A stretch of DNA of 64,000 nt from Fundidesulfovibrio agrisoli (GTDB lineage: Bacteria; Desulfobacterota; Desulfovibrionia; Desulfovibrionales; Desulfovibrionaceae), in contig NZ_JAKZKX010000001.1 of assembly GCF_022808715.1 (NCBI RefSeq), positions 1 to 64,000 on the forward strand. Reading direction: 5' to 3'. Positions 37,750 to 46,199 of this stretch are shown here, piece by piece. The position numbers and the translations under genes were made by a program. The notes below the pieces were generated by a model, which saw only the letters and a program-made list of their open reading frames with translations, did not search any database and was not told where the DNA came from. Position 1 is the stretch's first letter. Each line of letters opens with the position of its first letter.

Positions 37750-38325
37750 CTAGCTGGCCGAACCCATGGATTCCACGCGGCTGATGAGCTGCGCGGGGGA
37801 TTCCTTGACCAGAATCTGATTGAACTGGTTGCGATAGTTCTGGACGAGGCTCACGCCTTCGATCGTCACGTCATAGACCTTCCAGTCGGATTTCTTGATG
37901 AGCCTGTATACTATAGGCACTTCCTTTGTGGAAGTGACTATCTTGGTGCTCACCTCGGCCCGGCCTTCGCCCAGCGGGGCTTCGTCCAGAAAAACGACCT
38001 TCTCGTCGGTGTAGGCCTCGATTCGGCGCAGGTAAGTGTGCTCCAGCAGCTTGACGAAGGCCCTGGTGAACTGCTGGCGCTCGTCCGCGCTGAATTTTTC
38101 CCAGTTGGCGGCCAGCGTGCGCTTGGCCAGTTCTTCGGGGTCGAACACGCGCCCGACCGCGGCGTAGAGTTTCTCCACCCGGCCCGGATCCCCGGCCTTG
38201 GTGGTGGTCAACACGTTCAGCACGGCATCCACGCTGGATTTCAGCGCGTCCTTGGCTTCGGCGGCCAAAGCCGCCTGCGAAAAAAGCAGCACGAGGAAGA
38301 TCGTGCCGATGGCGCGGGCCATCAT
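37750..38325 (-). CDS. mlaC: MlaC periplasmic phospholipid shuttle
   Basis: A 191-residue periplasmic protein. Signal peptide about 1-21 (FSQAALAAE), then the MlaC/Ttg2 domain with VGRVFDPEELAKRTLAANWEKFSADERQQFTRAFVKLLEHTYLRRI and VYRLIKKSDWKVYDVTIEGVSLVQNYRNQFNQIL. It ferries phospholipids between MlaA and the inner-membrane MlaD complex. Its ATG overlaps the mlaD stop by 4 bases (ATGA). Confidence 0.94.
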   Translation of the reverse strand: MMARAIGTIFLVLLFSQAALAAEAKDALKSSVDAVLNVLTTTKAGDPGRVEKLYAAVGRVFDPEELAKRTLAANWEKFSADERQQFTRAFVKLLEHTYLRRIEAYTDEKVVFLDEAPLGEGRAEVSTKIVTSTKEVPIVYRLIKKSDWKVYDVTIEGVSLVQNYRNQFNQILVKESPAQLISRVESMGSAS

Positions 38326-38780
38326 TTCTTCTCCTCCTTCACTCCACCGAACACATACTTGCCGATGAGATCCTGCAGGTCCACGGAAGATTCCGTTTCC
38401 GTCAGCATGCCGCCGGGCGGCACGGGCTCGCCCGCACCTCCGGGGGTGATTTTGACGTACTTGTCGCCGATGAGGCCGTTGGTCTTGATGGAGACGATGG
38501 CGTCATCGGTGAGCTTGACGCCCTTGCTCAGGCGCAGGTCCAGAATGGCGCGCTTGTCAGGCGAGAGGCCGATGGCCTCCACCCTTCCAACGCGCACCCC
38601 GGCCAGCTCCACGCTGGCGCCCTCCTTGAGGCCGGTGACGTCGATGAACCGGGCCTTGACCACATAGCCGTCGGCCCCGAACAGCTCCATCTTCCCGAGC
38701 TTGACGCTCAGGTAGCCCACGCAGAGCAGCCCGGCCAGGACGAACAGTCCCACTGCGGTTTCAAGCGAGTAGCTCTTCAT
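38322..38780 (-). CDS. mlaD: MlaD (MCE-domain) inner-membrane lipid transport subunit
   Basis: A 152-residue MCE protein: one N-terminal transmembrane helix (TAVGLFVLAGLLCVGYLSVKLG) and one MCE domain (YVVKARFIDVTGLKEGASVELAGVRVGRVEAIGL...GLIGDKYVKITPG). MlaD forms a hexameric ring bound to MlaE. The ATG at 38780 is favoured because GGAG lies 5 bases upstream; an ATG at 38789 overlaps that Shine-Dalgarno. It follows mlaE after 46 bases. Confidence 0.92.
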   Translation of the reverse strand: MKSYSLETAVGLFVLAGLLCVGYLSVKLGKMELFGADGYVVKARFIDVTGLKEGASVELAGVRVGRVEAIGLSPDKRAILDLRLSKGVKLTDDAIVSIKTNGLIGDKYVKITPGGAGEPVPPGGMLTETESSVDLQDLIGKYVFGGVKEEKK

Positions 38781-38826
38781 TGTCTCCATCCAATAGGTCC
38801 GCCAATTCTGTAATGCAACTTCATTC

Positions 38827-39630
38827 TTACAGCAAAAAAGAGGTCAGGGCGTAATCAGCCGCCAGGATGGACACGCAGGAGGCCACCACCGCGGTGGTTG
38901 TGGCCAGGCTCACGCCTCTGGCGCCGAATCCGCCCTCGCGTCGATGGGCGTAGTAACCCTGGTAACAACAGATCGAGGCCACCAGCACGGCGAACACAGC
39001 CGACTTCACAAACCCGCTGGTGACGTCCTGCATGACCACGCCGTCATAGATGCGGGCCATGTAGATGCCGGGGCTCACCCCCAGCATGAGCACGCCGGTC
39101 AGGTAGCCGCCCATTATCCCTATGACGTCGAACATCGCTGTCAACAGCGGAAAGCAGATGAGCGACGCGGCCAGCCTGGGGCTGAACAGGTAGCGCACCG
39201 GGCTTACGCCCATTGCGTCCAGGGCGTCTATCTGCTCGGAAATGCGCATGATGCCGAGTTCAGCCGCCATGGAGGAGCCCGCCCGTCCGGTAATCATGAT
39301 GGCCGTGAGCACCGGCCCCAGCTCCCGGATGATGGAGAGGGCCACGGCCACGCCCAGCAGGCCCTCGGCCCCGAACTTCACCAGCGTGTAATACCCTTGC
39401 AATCCCAGTACCATGCCGGTGAAAAGCCCGATGAGCAGGATCACCGAGACGGATTTCACCCCGATGAAGAAGACCTGCTGCACGGTCTTGGCCCACTGCA
39501 GAGGCAGGCTGAAGGCCAGCAACGCACCCCGGCAGACGAACAGGAACAGGGAGCCGAGCTCCCAGGCCAGCCCCAGGGCCATGCGCCCGACGGATGCCGG
39601 AATGTCGAGAATGCCGGAGAGTGTTTTCAT
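38827..39630 (-). CDS. mlaE: MlaE-family lipid ABC transporter permease
   Basis: A 267-residue MlaE permease: amphipathic N-terminal helix and five hydrophobic helices, with the family regions FTGMVLGLQGYYTLVKFGAEGLLG, LSIIRELGPVLTAIMITGRAGSSMAAELGIMRISEQIDALDAMGVSP and PRLAASLICFPLLTA. It normally works with the ATPase MlaF and the STAS protein MlaB. Neither is encoded in this operon or anywhere in the window. Its ATG overlaps the stop of the upstream methyltransferase gene by 4 bases, so translation is coupled to a non-transport gene. Confidence 0.93.
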   Translation of the reverse strand: MKTLSGILDIPASVGRMALGLAWELGSLFLFVCRGALLAFSLPLQWAKTVQQVFFIGVKSVSVILLIGLFTGMVLGLQGYYTLVKFGAEGLLGVAVALSIIRELGPVLTAIMITGRAGSSMAAELGIMRISEQIDALDAMGVSPVRYLFSPRLAASLICFPLLTAMFDVIGIMGGYLTGVLMLGVSPGIYMARIYDGVVMQDVTSGFVKSAVFAVLVASICCYQGYYAHRREGGFGARGVSLATTTAVVASCVSILAADYALTSFLL

Positions 39631-40850
39631 GGATTTTGGGAATGGCCGTCACTGGAGGTGGGAGCAGCCGTTACGCGAAACAGCAGGGATTTCAAGTAGG
39701 CCGTTTCGGGCATGGCCGGGTGCACCGGGTGGTCCGGACCCTGGCCGCCGCGCCAGACCAGCTGTGAGCGCCGCTTTCCGGAAAGGGCCGAGACGATCAG
39801 GCGCTGGAACTGCTGCTCCTCCATGTGCTGGGAGCAGGAGGCCGTGAGCAGGAAGCCGTCGGGGGCAAGCAGCCTGGCGGCCAGCTTGTTGACGGTGTGG
39901 TAGGCGCCCATGCCCTGTTCCAGATCCTTCTTGCGCTTGACGAAGGCGGGCGGGTCCAGGCTGATGACGTCGAAGCGCTCACCCTTGGCGGCCATCTCCT
40001 CCAGGAAGTCCTGGGCGTCGGCCTTCACGGCGCGCACCTTCTGGGAAACGTTGTTGCGGGCTGCGTTGGCGGCCACGTGCTCGGCGGCCGCGCCGGAGGC
40101 GTCCACGCAGACGGCCTCGGTGGCCCCGGCCAGGGCCGCGCCCACGCCAAGGGCGCCCACGTAGCTGAACACGTCCAGCACGCGCCGGCCCTTGCACAGG
40201 GGCAGCAGGGAGAGGCGGTTGGGCCGCTGGTCGTAGAACCAGCCGGTCTTCTGGCCCGAGGCCAGGCTGGCCCTGTAGAGGCCTTCGCCCTCCAGCACCT
40301 CCACCTCGTCGGGCACGTCGCCCTTGGCGGCCACCACTTCGAGGGGCAGGCCCTCCAACTGGCGGGAGCGAACGTCGCCCTTGAGCAGCACCGCGCGGGG
40401 GCGCACCAACTCGTCCAGCACGTCCAGCACGTCCTGGCGCAGGCGCTCCATGCCGGCGGTGAGCAACTGCACGCTCAGCACGTCGGCGTAGCGGTCCACC
40501 ACCAGGCCGGGCAGGTGGTCGCCCTCGCCGAAGACCATGCGGTAGTACGGCCGGGGGAAGAGCGCCTCGCGCAGGGCCAGGGCCTGGGCGATCCTGTCGC
40601 GCAGCCATTCCCTGCCGAGGCGGGCGTTCGGATTCTGGTCGCAGATGCGCGCCAGGATCAGAGAGCCCGGGTTCACGTAACCCACGCCCAAAGCCTGGCC
40701 GCGCGCGGAGACAACCACCGCCTGGTCGCCGGGGCTGAAGGATGCGAGGGGGCTGCGGGCGGTGTCCACCTCGTTGGAGAACACCCAGAGGTGCCCCACC
40801 TTGAGGCGGCGTTCCTCGTGTTTTTTCAGATGGAGAATTGGAAGGTTCAT
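39627..40850 (-). CDS. RlmI-like class I rRNA (cytosine-C5) methyltransferase
   Basis: A 407-residue protein of the RlmI/RlmK-like group. An N-terminal PUA domain (about 1-80, HLWVFSNEVD...QALGVGYVNPGSLILARI) is followed by an EEHEA-type linker domain (GEGDHLPGLVVDRYADVLSVQ) and a Rossmann methyltransferase (VLDVFSYVGALGVGAALAGATEAVCVDASGAA; catalytic region SLDPPAFVKRKKDLEQG; TASCSQHM). RlmI methylates 23S rRNA C1962 in E. coli; the exact target here is inferred. ATG 40850 (MNLPIL) is chosen over an upstream in-frame start at 40889 because the PUA homology begins there. First gene of the mla operon. Confidence 0.88.
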   Translation of the reverse strand: MNLPILHLKKHEERRLKVGHLWVFSNEVDTARSPLASFSPGDQAVVVSARGQALGVGYVNPGSLILARICDQNPNARLGREWLRDRIAQALALREALFPRPYYRMVFGEGDHLPGLVVDRYADVLSVQLLTAGMERLRQDVLDVLDELVRPRAVLLKGDVRSRQLEGLPLEVVAAKGDVPDEVEVLEGEGLYRASLASGQKTGWFYDQRPNRLSLLPLCKGRRVLDVFSYVGALGVGAALAGATEAVCVDASGAAAEHVAANAARNNVSQKVRAVKADAQDFLEEMAAKGERFDVISLDPPAFVKRKKDLEQGMGAYHTVNKLAARLLAPDGFLLTASCSQHMEEQQFQRLIVSALSGKRRSQLVWRGGQGPDHPVHPAMPETAYLKSLLFRVTAAPTSSDGHSQNP

Positions 40851-40933
40851 AAGCGACGGTCCTGTAGGACTTCCGGGCGGGCTTTGCAATATTTCGTCTT
40901 GAGAATGAAACCGTTGAGGGTTATTTTTCTCTC

Positions 40934-41473
40934 ATGCGTACGGCAGCATTCATCCTCTTCGCGGTCGTCACGGCCGCTGCGGCGGCACTCTCGACCCTGG
41001 TGGCCACGCGTTACCTCTCCCTCGAGAAGGACATGCTCGAGGCGCGGTCGCACCTGGAATCTATAAACATGGAACGCAAGCGGCAGGAAGAGGAAAAAAT
41101 GGCCCTCCGCCTGGAGCGCGAGCGCATCCAGTCCGAGCTGGAGGCCCGCCTGGCCGAGCAGAAGAACCAGCTGGACGACTGCGCCGCCTTGCGGCTGAAC
41201 GAATTGGAGGACCTGCGGTCCTCCATGCTGAACCTGAACAAGCGCCTCACCGACATGCAGAACCAGATTTCGGCCTCAGCCTACCGCGAAGGGCGCCCCG
41301 ACGCGCCCCAGTCTAGTGCGCCCCAGCCTGGAGCGCAGACCCCGGCCGAGCCCGCCGCCCAGGCGGGCGGCCACGAAGCGCAGACCCCGGCCCCGGCCGG
41401 CACCACGGACGTGCCCAAGGGGGCCATCCCCACTCCCGAGCAGGAAGCCAGGAAGCTGGACAAGGTGCAGTAG
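40934..41473 (+). CDS. membrane-anchored coiled-coil protein of unknown function
   Basis: A 179-residue protein. One N-terminal transmembrane helix (FILFAVVTAAAAALSTLVAT) is followed by a charged coiled coil (about 28-115: SLEKDMLEARSHLESINMERKRQEEEKMA..., LRSSMLNLNKRLTDMQNQI) and a low-complexity Pro/Ala/Gln/Thr tail (about 120-165). It has the look of a periplasmic stalk or division-type adaptor but matches no family I know. Divergent from the methyltransferase/mla operon across 83 bases. Confidence 0.72.
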   Translation: MRTAAFILFAVVTAAAAALSTLVATRYLSLEKDMLEARSHLESINMERKRQEEEKMALRLERERIQSELEARLAEQKNQLDDCAALRLNELEDLRSSMLNLNKRLTDMQNQISASAYREGRPDAPQSSAPQPGAQTPAEPAAQAGGHEAQTPAPAGTTDVPKGAIPTPEQEARKLDKVQ

Positions 41474-41489
41474 CCCGCCTTTCGCGGGG

Positions 41490-41562
41490 CCCGACGCCCG
41501 AGCCTGAAGCCGGAGCTCGATGCCGGAACCTGATTCCCGATGCCCGAGCCTGAGCCCGGAGC
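41490..41562 (+). repeat. pair of imperfect 27-base direct repeats before the tautomerase gene
   Basis: A 27-base unit beginning CCCGACGCCCGAGCCTGA at 41490 recurs with three mismatches at 41536 (CCCGATGCCCGAGCCTGA), a 46-base period. The surrounding 150 bases are Pro/Glu-codon-like and could be decayed coding sequence; they carry no promoter-like signal. Confidence 0.5.
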
Positions 41563-41627
41563 CGGAGGCCGAACACCGTGCCCGAACCGCGCCGCGCGGC
41601 GCGACACAGCAACCACCGGAGGAGTCC

Positions 41628-42017
41628 ATGCCGCTCGTAGCCGTCAGCGTTTTCAAGGGCCGCAGCCCTGAACAGAAACACGCGCTCCTGGAGGCCGTGC
41701 ATGAGGCGCTGGTGTCGGCTTTCGGCATTCCCGAGCCCGACCGCAACATCCGCCTGAACGAATACGCCCCCGGAGAATGGCTGCTGCCACCCGGCAAAAC
41801 CGAACGCTACACCCTGGTGGAGATCCACGCCTTCGCCGGGCGCAGCCCCGAAGCCAAGGGCGCGCTCTACGCCCGCGTGGTGAGCAATCTGGGCGCGCTG
41901 GGCGTGGAGCCCTCGGATATATTCGTTATCGTGGTGGAGCAGCCCCGCGAAAACTGGGGCATCCGGGGCGGGCAGCGGGCCGACCTGGTGGACCTGGGCT
42001 ATAAGGTGAAGGTGTAA
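41628..42017 (+). CDS. tautomerase superfamily protein
   Basis: A 129-residue tautomerase-like protein. Pro follows the initiator Met (MPLVAVSVFKGRSPEQKHALLEAVHEALVSAFGIPE), so removal of Met would expose the catalytic N-terminal proline of the 4-oxalocrotonate tautomerase superfamily. The length and RNIRLNEYAPGEW / YTLVEIHAFAGRSPEAKGALYARVVSNL halves fit the malonate-semialdehyde-decarboxylase-like/Tautomerase_2 group with two beta-alpha-beta units. The substrate is unknown. ATG 41628 follows GGAGGAG. A strong terminator lies 92 bases downstream. Confidence 0.88.
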   Translation: MPLVAVSVFKGRSPEQKHALLEAVHEALVSAFGIPEPDRNIRLNEYAPGEWLLPPGKTERYTLVEIHAFAGRSPEAKGALYARVVSNLGALGVEPSDIFVIVVEQPRENWGIRGGQRADLVDLGYKVKV

Positions 42018-42109
42018 GGGCGGTTGCCGCCCAGGCCCCGCGCGATGGTCGGGGGCAGAGCCCACCGAGTGTCCGAGGCGCTCGGGCCGGTACAGAGCCC
42101 CGAATGTTC

Positions 42110-42145
42110 AGCCCGGACGGATGATTCCGTCCGGGCTTTTTCTTT
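42110..42145 (+). terminator. intrinsic terminator after the tautomerase gene
   Basis: AGCCCGGACGGA (42110-42121) pairs with TCCGTCCGGGCT (42126-42137) around a 4-base loop, followed by TTTTCTTTG. It lies 60 bases before the convergent DUF2235 gene's stop; only the plus-strand T-run is strong. Confidence 0.88.
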
Positions 42146-42203
42146 GCACCAAAGCTGATGTCAGCGTTTTTCCGCCAGATGATGCTCTTTGCGGGGTAAT
42201 GCT

Positions 42204-43424
42204 TCAACTCAGATATCCGGTCAGGTTTCCGGGCTCGTAAGTGCTTTCGGAGGCTTTGGGGTCCGCCTTGACCGATTTGCCCAGGCGGTCGCGGAGACTC
42301 TGGTGCACATCGATTTTCGGATCTGTCGGGAATTGGCGCGGGGCTGTCAGCATGACGCAATGGCGCCACGGCTCGTGGGCGCAGCCCTCGGCGTCGGGAT
42401 CCAGAGAATCGCTCCATCCATCCGCAAAGCCCAGCCCGAGACCTTCCAGCTTGCGGATCATCCAAATCAAGGCATGGTCGGAGAGGCCGCTCTCCTTTTT
42501 GCTCACGGGGTAGCCTCCGCCCACGTCCGAGTGTGCGCCGGGGAAGAGCGCCTGCTCAACTCGGACGTCGGGCGTCCACAGGGTCGGGGTGAAATCCGTG
42601 CGCGCCTCATCCACCGACACCGCGTGGTAGCCGTGCTTCACGCAGCCGCTCAGGTCTGTGTCCGCGAAGCGGAAGACGTCCACGCGCCGGTTGCGGTCGT
42701 AGAACGGGATGCCCAGCGCGCCCACCGTGTCCCACACCGCCACGGCCTCGATGCTCTCGACCGGGATGCGGTGTATCGAATCCCCCGCCCGGCCGAGGTA
42801 GCCGTCGAAAGGCCGCAGTACCGCGTCAAGCCTCGCCTCGGCGTTTTCTTCCGTGGCATGCGTAGCGAGGTACTTCGTGAAGCCTTTCAGGAAATCCGTG
42901 ACTTTCACGAACAGGCCCGAGGCGGTCCACTTTTTCCTGCGGTATTCGCTCCAGGTCGCGGTACCGGCTTGGTAGGCGGCATCCTGGTCCATCTGGCCCA
43001 TCTCCCCCGCGTCCAGGAGTCCCATGGCGCAGATCATGCCGGCCAAGGCCCGCACGGTGTAGGCTCCACGGCTGAAACCCACCAGGATGATCCTGTCGCC
43101 CTTCTGGTAGTTGCGCGATATGAAGGTGTAGCCGCGCACGATACGCGCAATGATGCCCGCCCCGAAGGCACCGCCCAGGGCTTGCACGAGCTTGTTGTCG
43201 CTGTGCCCCACTCCGTGGAGGTACTTGGCGACCATCTGCGTCGAGCCGTCGGAGGTGAGTGCGCACTCCTGCTCGGTGTCTTTGGAGATCACCGGCGAAT
43301 CGCATTCAAGCCGCCGGTAGAGCTTGAGCACGTTGGTGATGTCGGGGAGGTTGTCGTGATCGGCATCCTCGCAGTCGGGGCCGTTCCAGGTCCCGTCGGC
43401 GCAAAACACGATGAATTTCGCCAT
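42204..43424 (-). CDS. DUF2235 alpha/beta hydrolase (Tle1-like phospholipase fold)
   Basis: A 406-residue protein of the DUF2235 family. MAKFIVFCADGTWNG opens the fold; the nucleophile elbow is GFSRGAYTVR (GxSxG with Ser); the acid region VWDTVGALG and the later FPGAHSDVGGGY complete the expected Ser-Asp-His arrangement. Tle1 effectors of type VI secretion are DUF2235 phospholipases, but many DUF2235 proteins are not secreted effectors. No signal peptide, VgrG, adaptor or immunity gene is adjacent. The start at 43424 has a strong AGGAAGGAG; an in-frame ATG 30 bases upstream lacks one. It stands alone between a terminator and the TetR regulator. Confidence 0.88.
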   Translation of the reverse strand: MAKFIVFCADGTWNGPDCEDADHDNLPDITNVLKLYRRLECDSPVISKDTEQECALTSDGSTQMVAKYLHGVGHSDNKLVQALGGAFGAGIIARIVRGYTFISRNYQKGDRIILVGFSRGAYTVRALAGMICAMGLLDAGEMGQMDQDAAYQAGTATWSEYRRKKWTASGLFVKVTDFLKGFTKYLATHATEENAEARLDAVLRPFDGYLGRAGDSIHRIPVESIEAVAVWDTVGALGIPFYDRNRRVDVFRFADTDLSGCVKHGYHAVSVDEARTDFTPTLWTPDVRVEQALFPGAHSDVGGGYPVSKKESGLSDHALIWMIRKLEGLGLGFADGWSDSLDPDAEGCAHEPWRHCVMLTAPRQFPTDPKIDVHQSLRDRLGKSVKADPKASESTYEPGNLTGYLS

Positions 43425-43605
43425 GGCTTCTCCTTCCTGGGTTGAGGTTGTCATCCATGCACGACTTCTATGAATCTATATTTAACTATCTAAAATAATT
43501 AGATATTCGCAAGTTGGTTGCTTCTAGCACGGGCAGGGAAGGATGCAAGTGCGATCTTGTCTTCGTGTGATGGCGGTCCGGCCGGGTGAATTGCGGTTGA
43601 CTGTG

Positions 43606-43621
43606 TTAACCGTTTGGTTAA
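43606..43621. promoter_or_regulatory. TetR-type palindromic operator
   Basis: TTAACCGTTTGGTTAA has perfect TTAACC/GGTTAA arms around GTTT and ends 12 bases before the tetR start codon. The dyad and position fit autoregulation by the adjacent TetR protein and control of the exporter genes that follow it. Confidence 0.7.
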
Positions 43622-43633
43622 ACTGTCCGGTAA

Positions 43634-44269
43634 ATGAATGCGAAAACCGCCACCGCAAGTCCCGCGCAGCCATCGGGCGACGCCCCCGTGGAGGCCATCC
43701 TCCAGGCCGCGGCCACCGTGTTCGCAGAACACGGCTACGCGGGCGCGCGCGTGGATGCCATCGCCCAAGCCGCCGGGATCAACAAGGCCATGCTCTATTA
43801 CCGAGTGGGGGCGAAGGCCAAACTCTACGAGCTCGTGGTGGGCACGCTCTTCGACAGGGTGGCCCGCGCCGTGGAGCAGGGCAGGATGACCCAGGGCTCG
43901 CCGGCGCTCCAGCTCGGAGCAGTGCTGGAACGCGTGGCCGAACTCTTCCGCGCCGACCCGCGCCTGCCGCGCATCATGGCCTGGGAGCTGGCCTCCGGCG
44001 GCTCCAACATGCCCGGCGCGGTGGTGCGCCACTGGGGCCGCATCCTGCAATCCGTCGCGCCCTTGGCCGTGGAGCTGGGGCTCGACCCGGTGCTGACGTA
44101 TTTCTCCATGGTGGGGCCAATGGTCTTCATCTCGCTTACGGAACCAATCCGCAGGCGCTTCGGCGGCGAACTGCCCGAGCATCTGCGCACGGCGGCCTCG
44201 GCCCATGCGGGCGACATGGCCGCGTTTCTGGCGGAAATGATCCGCAAGGCAACCGGGGAGGCCTCATGA
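43634..44269 (+). CDS. TetR-family transcriptional regulator
   Basis: A 211-residue TetR repressor. The N-terminal HTH (about 18-65: VEAILQAAATVFAEHGYAGARVDAIAQAAGINKAMLYYRVGAKAKLYELVV) is typical, and the C-terminal ligand domain resembles the CecR/YbiH type found with YbhFSR-like exporters. Its stop overlaps the start of the HlyD-like gene by 4 bases (ATGA), so regulator and exporter are one operon. A perfect palindrome just upstream is the likely operator. The ligand is probably a transported toxic compound. Confidence 0.92.
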   Translation: MNAKTATASPAQPSGDAPVEAILQAAATVFAEHGYAGARVDAIAQAAGINKAMLYYRVGAKAKLYELVVGTLFDRVARAVEQGRMTQGSPALQLGAVLERVAELFRADPRLPRIMAWELASGGSNMPGAVVRHWGRILQSVAPLAVELGLDPVLTYFSMVGPMVFISLTEPIRRRFGGELPEHLRTAASAHAGDMAAFLAEMIRKATGEAS

Positions 44270-45240
44270 AACGATTGATTCTCGCGCTGGCCGCCGCATC
44301 GGCGCTCTGTTGGGGATGCTCGAAGGGCGCCGAGGGCGTGTACCAGGGCTACGTGGAGGGCGAGTTCGTGTACGTGGCCTCGCCCTATGGGGGGAGGCTG
44401 GACGAGCTGGCCGCGCAGCGCGGGGCCACCGTGCGGACGGGCGAGGCCCTCTTCGTGCTGGAGCACGAGTTGGAGAGCCAGGGCGTGTACCGCGCCCAGG
44501 CCAACCTCAAGCGCGCCCAGGACACCGTGGAGGATCTCAGGAAGGGCCTGCGCCCGCAGGAGATCGACCAGATCCTGGCGCGGATCGCCCAGTCCGAGGC
44601 GGATTTGGCCCTGACCAGGCTGGAGTTGGACCGCAGGCGCAACCTGCTGGCCACGGGCGCCGTCGCCAAGGAGGACTACGACCAGGCCGACACCGCCTAC
44701 AAGACCGCCAAGGGCCGCCTGGACGACTACCGGGCGCAGTTGGCCACGGGCAAGCTCGGCTCCCGCATCGACCAGATTCTGGCGGCCCAGGCCCAGGTAA
44801 AAGCCGCCCAGGCGGACCTGGAGCAGGCCAAATGGTCGCTGGACCAGAAATCACAGGCAGCCCCGCGCGACGCCCTGGTCTTCGACCTGCTGCACTATCG
44901 GGGCGAGTGGGTCCAGGCCGGGGCTCCGGTGGTCAAGCTGCTGCCCCCCGACGCCATCAAGGTGCGCTTCTTCATCCCCGAGCAGTCCCTCGGTGCGGTG
45001 CGCCTGGGCCAGAAAGTCACGGTGAGCTGCGACGGCTGCCCCAAACCCTTCGAGGGAGCCGTGAGCTTCGTCTTCCCCCAGGCCGAATACGCCCCCCCCG
45101 TGATCTACAGCCAGGATTTCCGCTCCAAGCTCGTCTTCATGGTGGAGGCCCGCTTCGACCCGGAGACAGCCCGCCTGCTCAAGCCCGGCCAGCCCGTGGA
45201 CGTGCGGCTGGCCCCCGCGAACGCCGGGGGCGGCGCGTGA
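44266..45240 (+). CDS. HlyD-family adaptor lipoprotein of the ABC-2 exporter (YbhG-like)
   Basis: A 324-residue adaptor. A signal peptide with lipobox-like LCWGC (Cys17) is followed by GYVEGEFVYVASPYGGRLDELAAQRGATVRTGEALFVLE (lipoyl half), a long coiled-coil hairpin (about 75-205), and the second half with LLPPDAIKVRFFIPEQSLGAVRLGQKVTVSCDGC. It matches YbhG-type periplasmic adaptors. It is coupled by 4-base overlaps to both neighbours. Lipid anchoring would be unusual compared with E. coli YbhG. Confidence 0.9.
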   Translation: MKRLILALAAASALCWGCSKGAEGVYQGYVEGEFVYVASPYGGRLDELAAQRGATVRTGEALFVLEHELESQGVYRAQANLKRAQDTVEDLRKGLRPQEIDQILARIAQSEADLALTRLELDRRRNLLATGAVAKEDYDQADTAYKTAKGRLDDYRAQLATGKLGSRIDQILAAQAQVKAAQADLEQAKWSLDQKSQAAPRDALVFDLLHYRGEWVQAGAPVVKLLPPDAIKVRFFIPEQSLGAVRLGQKVTVSCDGCPKPFEGAVSFVFPQAEYAPPVIYSQDFRSKLVFMVEARFDPETARLLKPGQPVDVRLAPANAGGGA

Positions 45241-46199
45241 ACGCGGCCCGCAACGGCCCGGCCATCGACGTGTCGGGCATCACCAAGTCCTTCGGGGGGA
45301 AGGTGGTGGTCAACAACCTCTCCCTGCGCGTTGAGCCGGGCGAGATCTACGGCTTCCTCGGCCCCAACGGCTCCGGCAAGACCACCTTCATCCGCATGCT
45401 CTGCGGCCTGCTCAAGCCGGACTCCGGCTCGGGCACCTGCCTGGGCCTGGACGTGATGAAGGACTCGGCCCGCATCAAGACCCGCGTGGGCTACATGGCC
45501 CAGCGTTTCAGCCTCTACGGCGACCTCTCCGTGCGCGAGAACCTGGACTTCATGGCCCGCGTCTACGGCGTGGAGGACCGCCGGGGCACCGTGGACAACA
45601 TGATCGGGCGCATGCGCCTCGGCCCCTACGCCGACCAGCTTGCCCAGAACCTCTCGGGCGGCTGGAAGCAGCGCCTGGCCCTGGCCGCCAGCCTGATCCA
45701 CGGCCCGGAGCTGCTGCTTCTGGACGAGCCCACCGCAGGCGTGGACCCCAAGGCCCGCCGCGATTTCTGGGACCAGGTGCATGAACTGGCCGGGCAGGGG
45801 CTCACCGCGCTCATCTCCACCCACTACATGGACGAGGCCGAGCGCTGCCACCGCCTGGCCTACATCTCCTACGGCAACCTACTGACCAAGGGGACCGTGG
45901 AGGACGTGATCGCCGGGTGCGGGCTGCACACCTGGGAGGTCTCCGGCGGAGACCTGTACGAGCTGGCCGCCGAGCTCAAGAAGCTGCCCGGCGTCGAGCA
46001 GGTGGCCCACTTCGGCAACACCCTGCACGTTTCCGGCGTAGACGCCGGTGCCCTACGCGCCGCGCTGGCCCCGTTCATGGCCAAGGGAGCGCAGACGTTC
46101 AGCGAAGTGCCCACCAGCCTGGAGGAGGTGTTCATCAGCCTCATGGGCACAAGCCCCGGCCCGCAGGGCGGCGAAGCGGCGCAAGGGGGCAGGGCGTGA
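45237..46199 (+). CDS. ABC-2 exporter ATP-binding protein (YbhF-like, single domain)
   Basis: A 320-residue ATPase starting at GTG 45237 (GTGA overlap). Walker A GPNGSGKTT, Q-loop GYMAQRFSLYGDL, signature LSGGWKQRLALAASL, Walker B LLLLDEPTAGVDP, H-loop STHYMDEAER. The C-terminal about 80 residues form the regulatory extension of drug-export DrrA-type ATPases. E. coli YbhF has two ATPase halves; this has one, so it would act as a homodimer. The Trp in the signature (GGWKQR) is typical of the YbhF group. Confidence 0.93.
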   Translation: MNAARNGPAIDVSGITKSFGGKVVVNNLSLRVEPGEIYGFLGPNGSGKTTFIRMLCGLLKPDSGSGTCLGLDVMKDSARIKTRVGYMAQRFSLYGDLSVRENLDFMARVYGVEDRRGTVDNMIGRMRLGPYADQLAQNLSGGWKQRLALAASLIHGPELLLLDEPTAGVDPKARRDFWDQVHELAGQGLTALISTHYMDEAERCHRLAYISYGNLLTKGTVEDVIAGCGLHTWEVSGGDLYELAAELKKLPGVEQVAHFGNTLHVSGVDAGALRAALAPFMAKGAQTFSEVPTSLEEVFISLMGTSPGPQGGEAAQGGRA

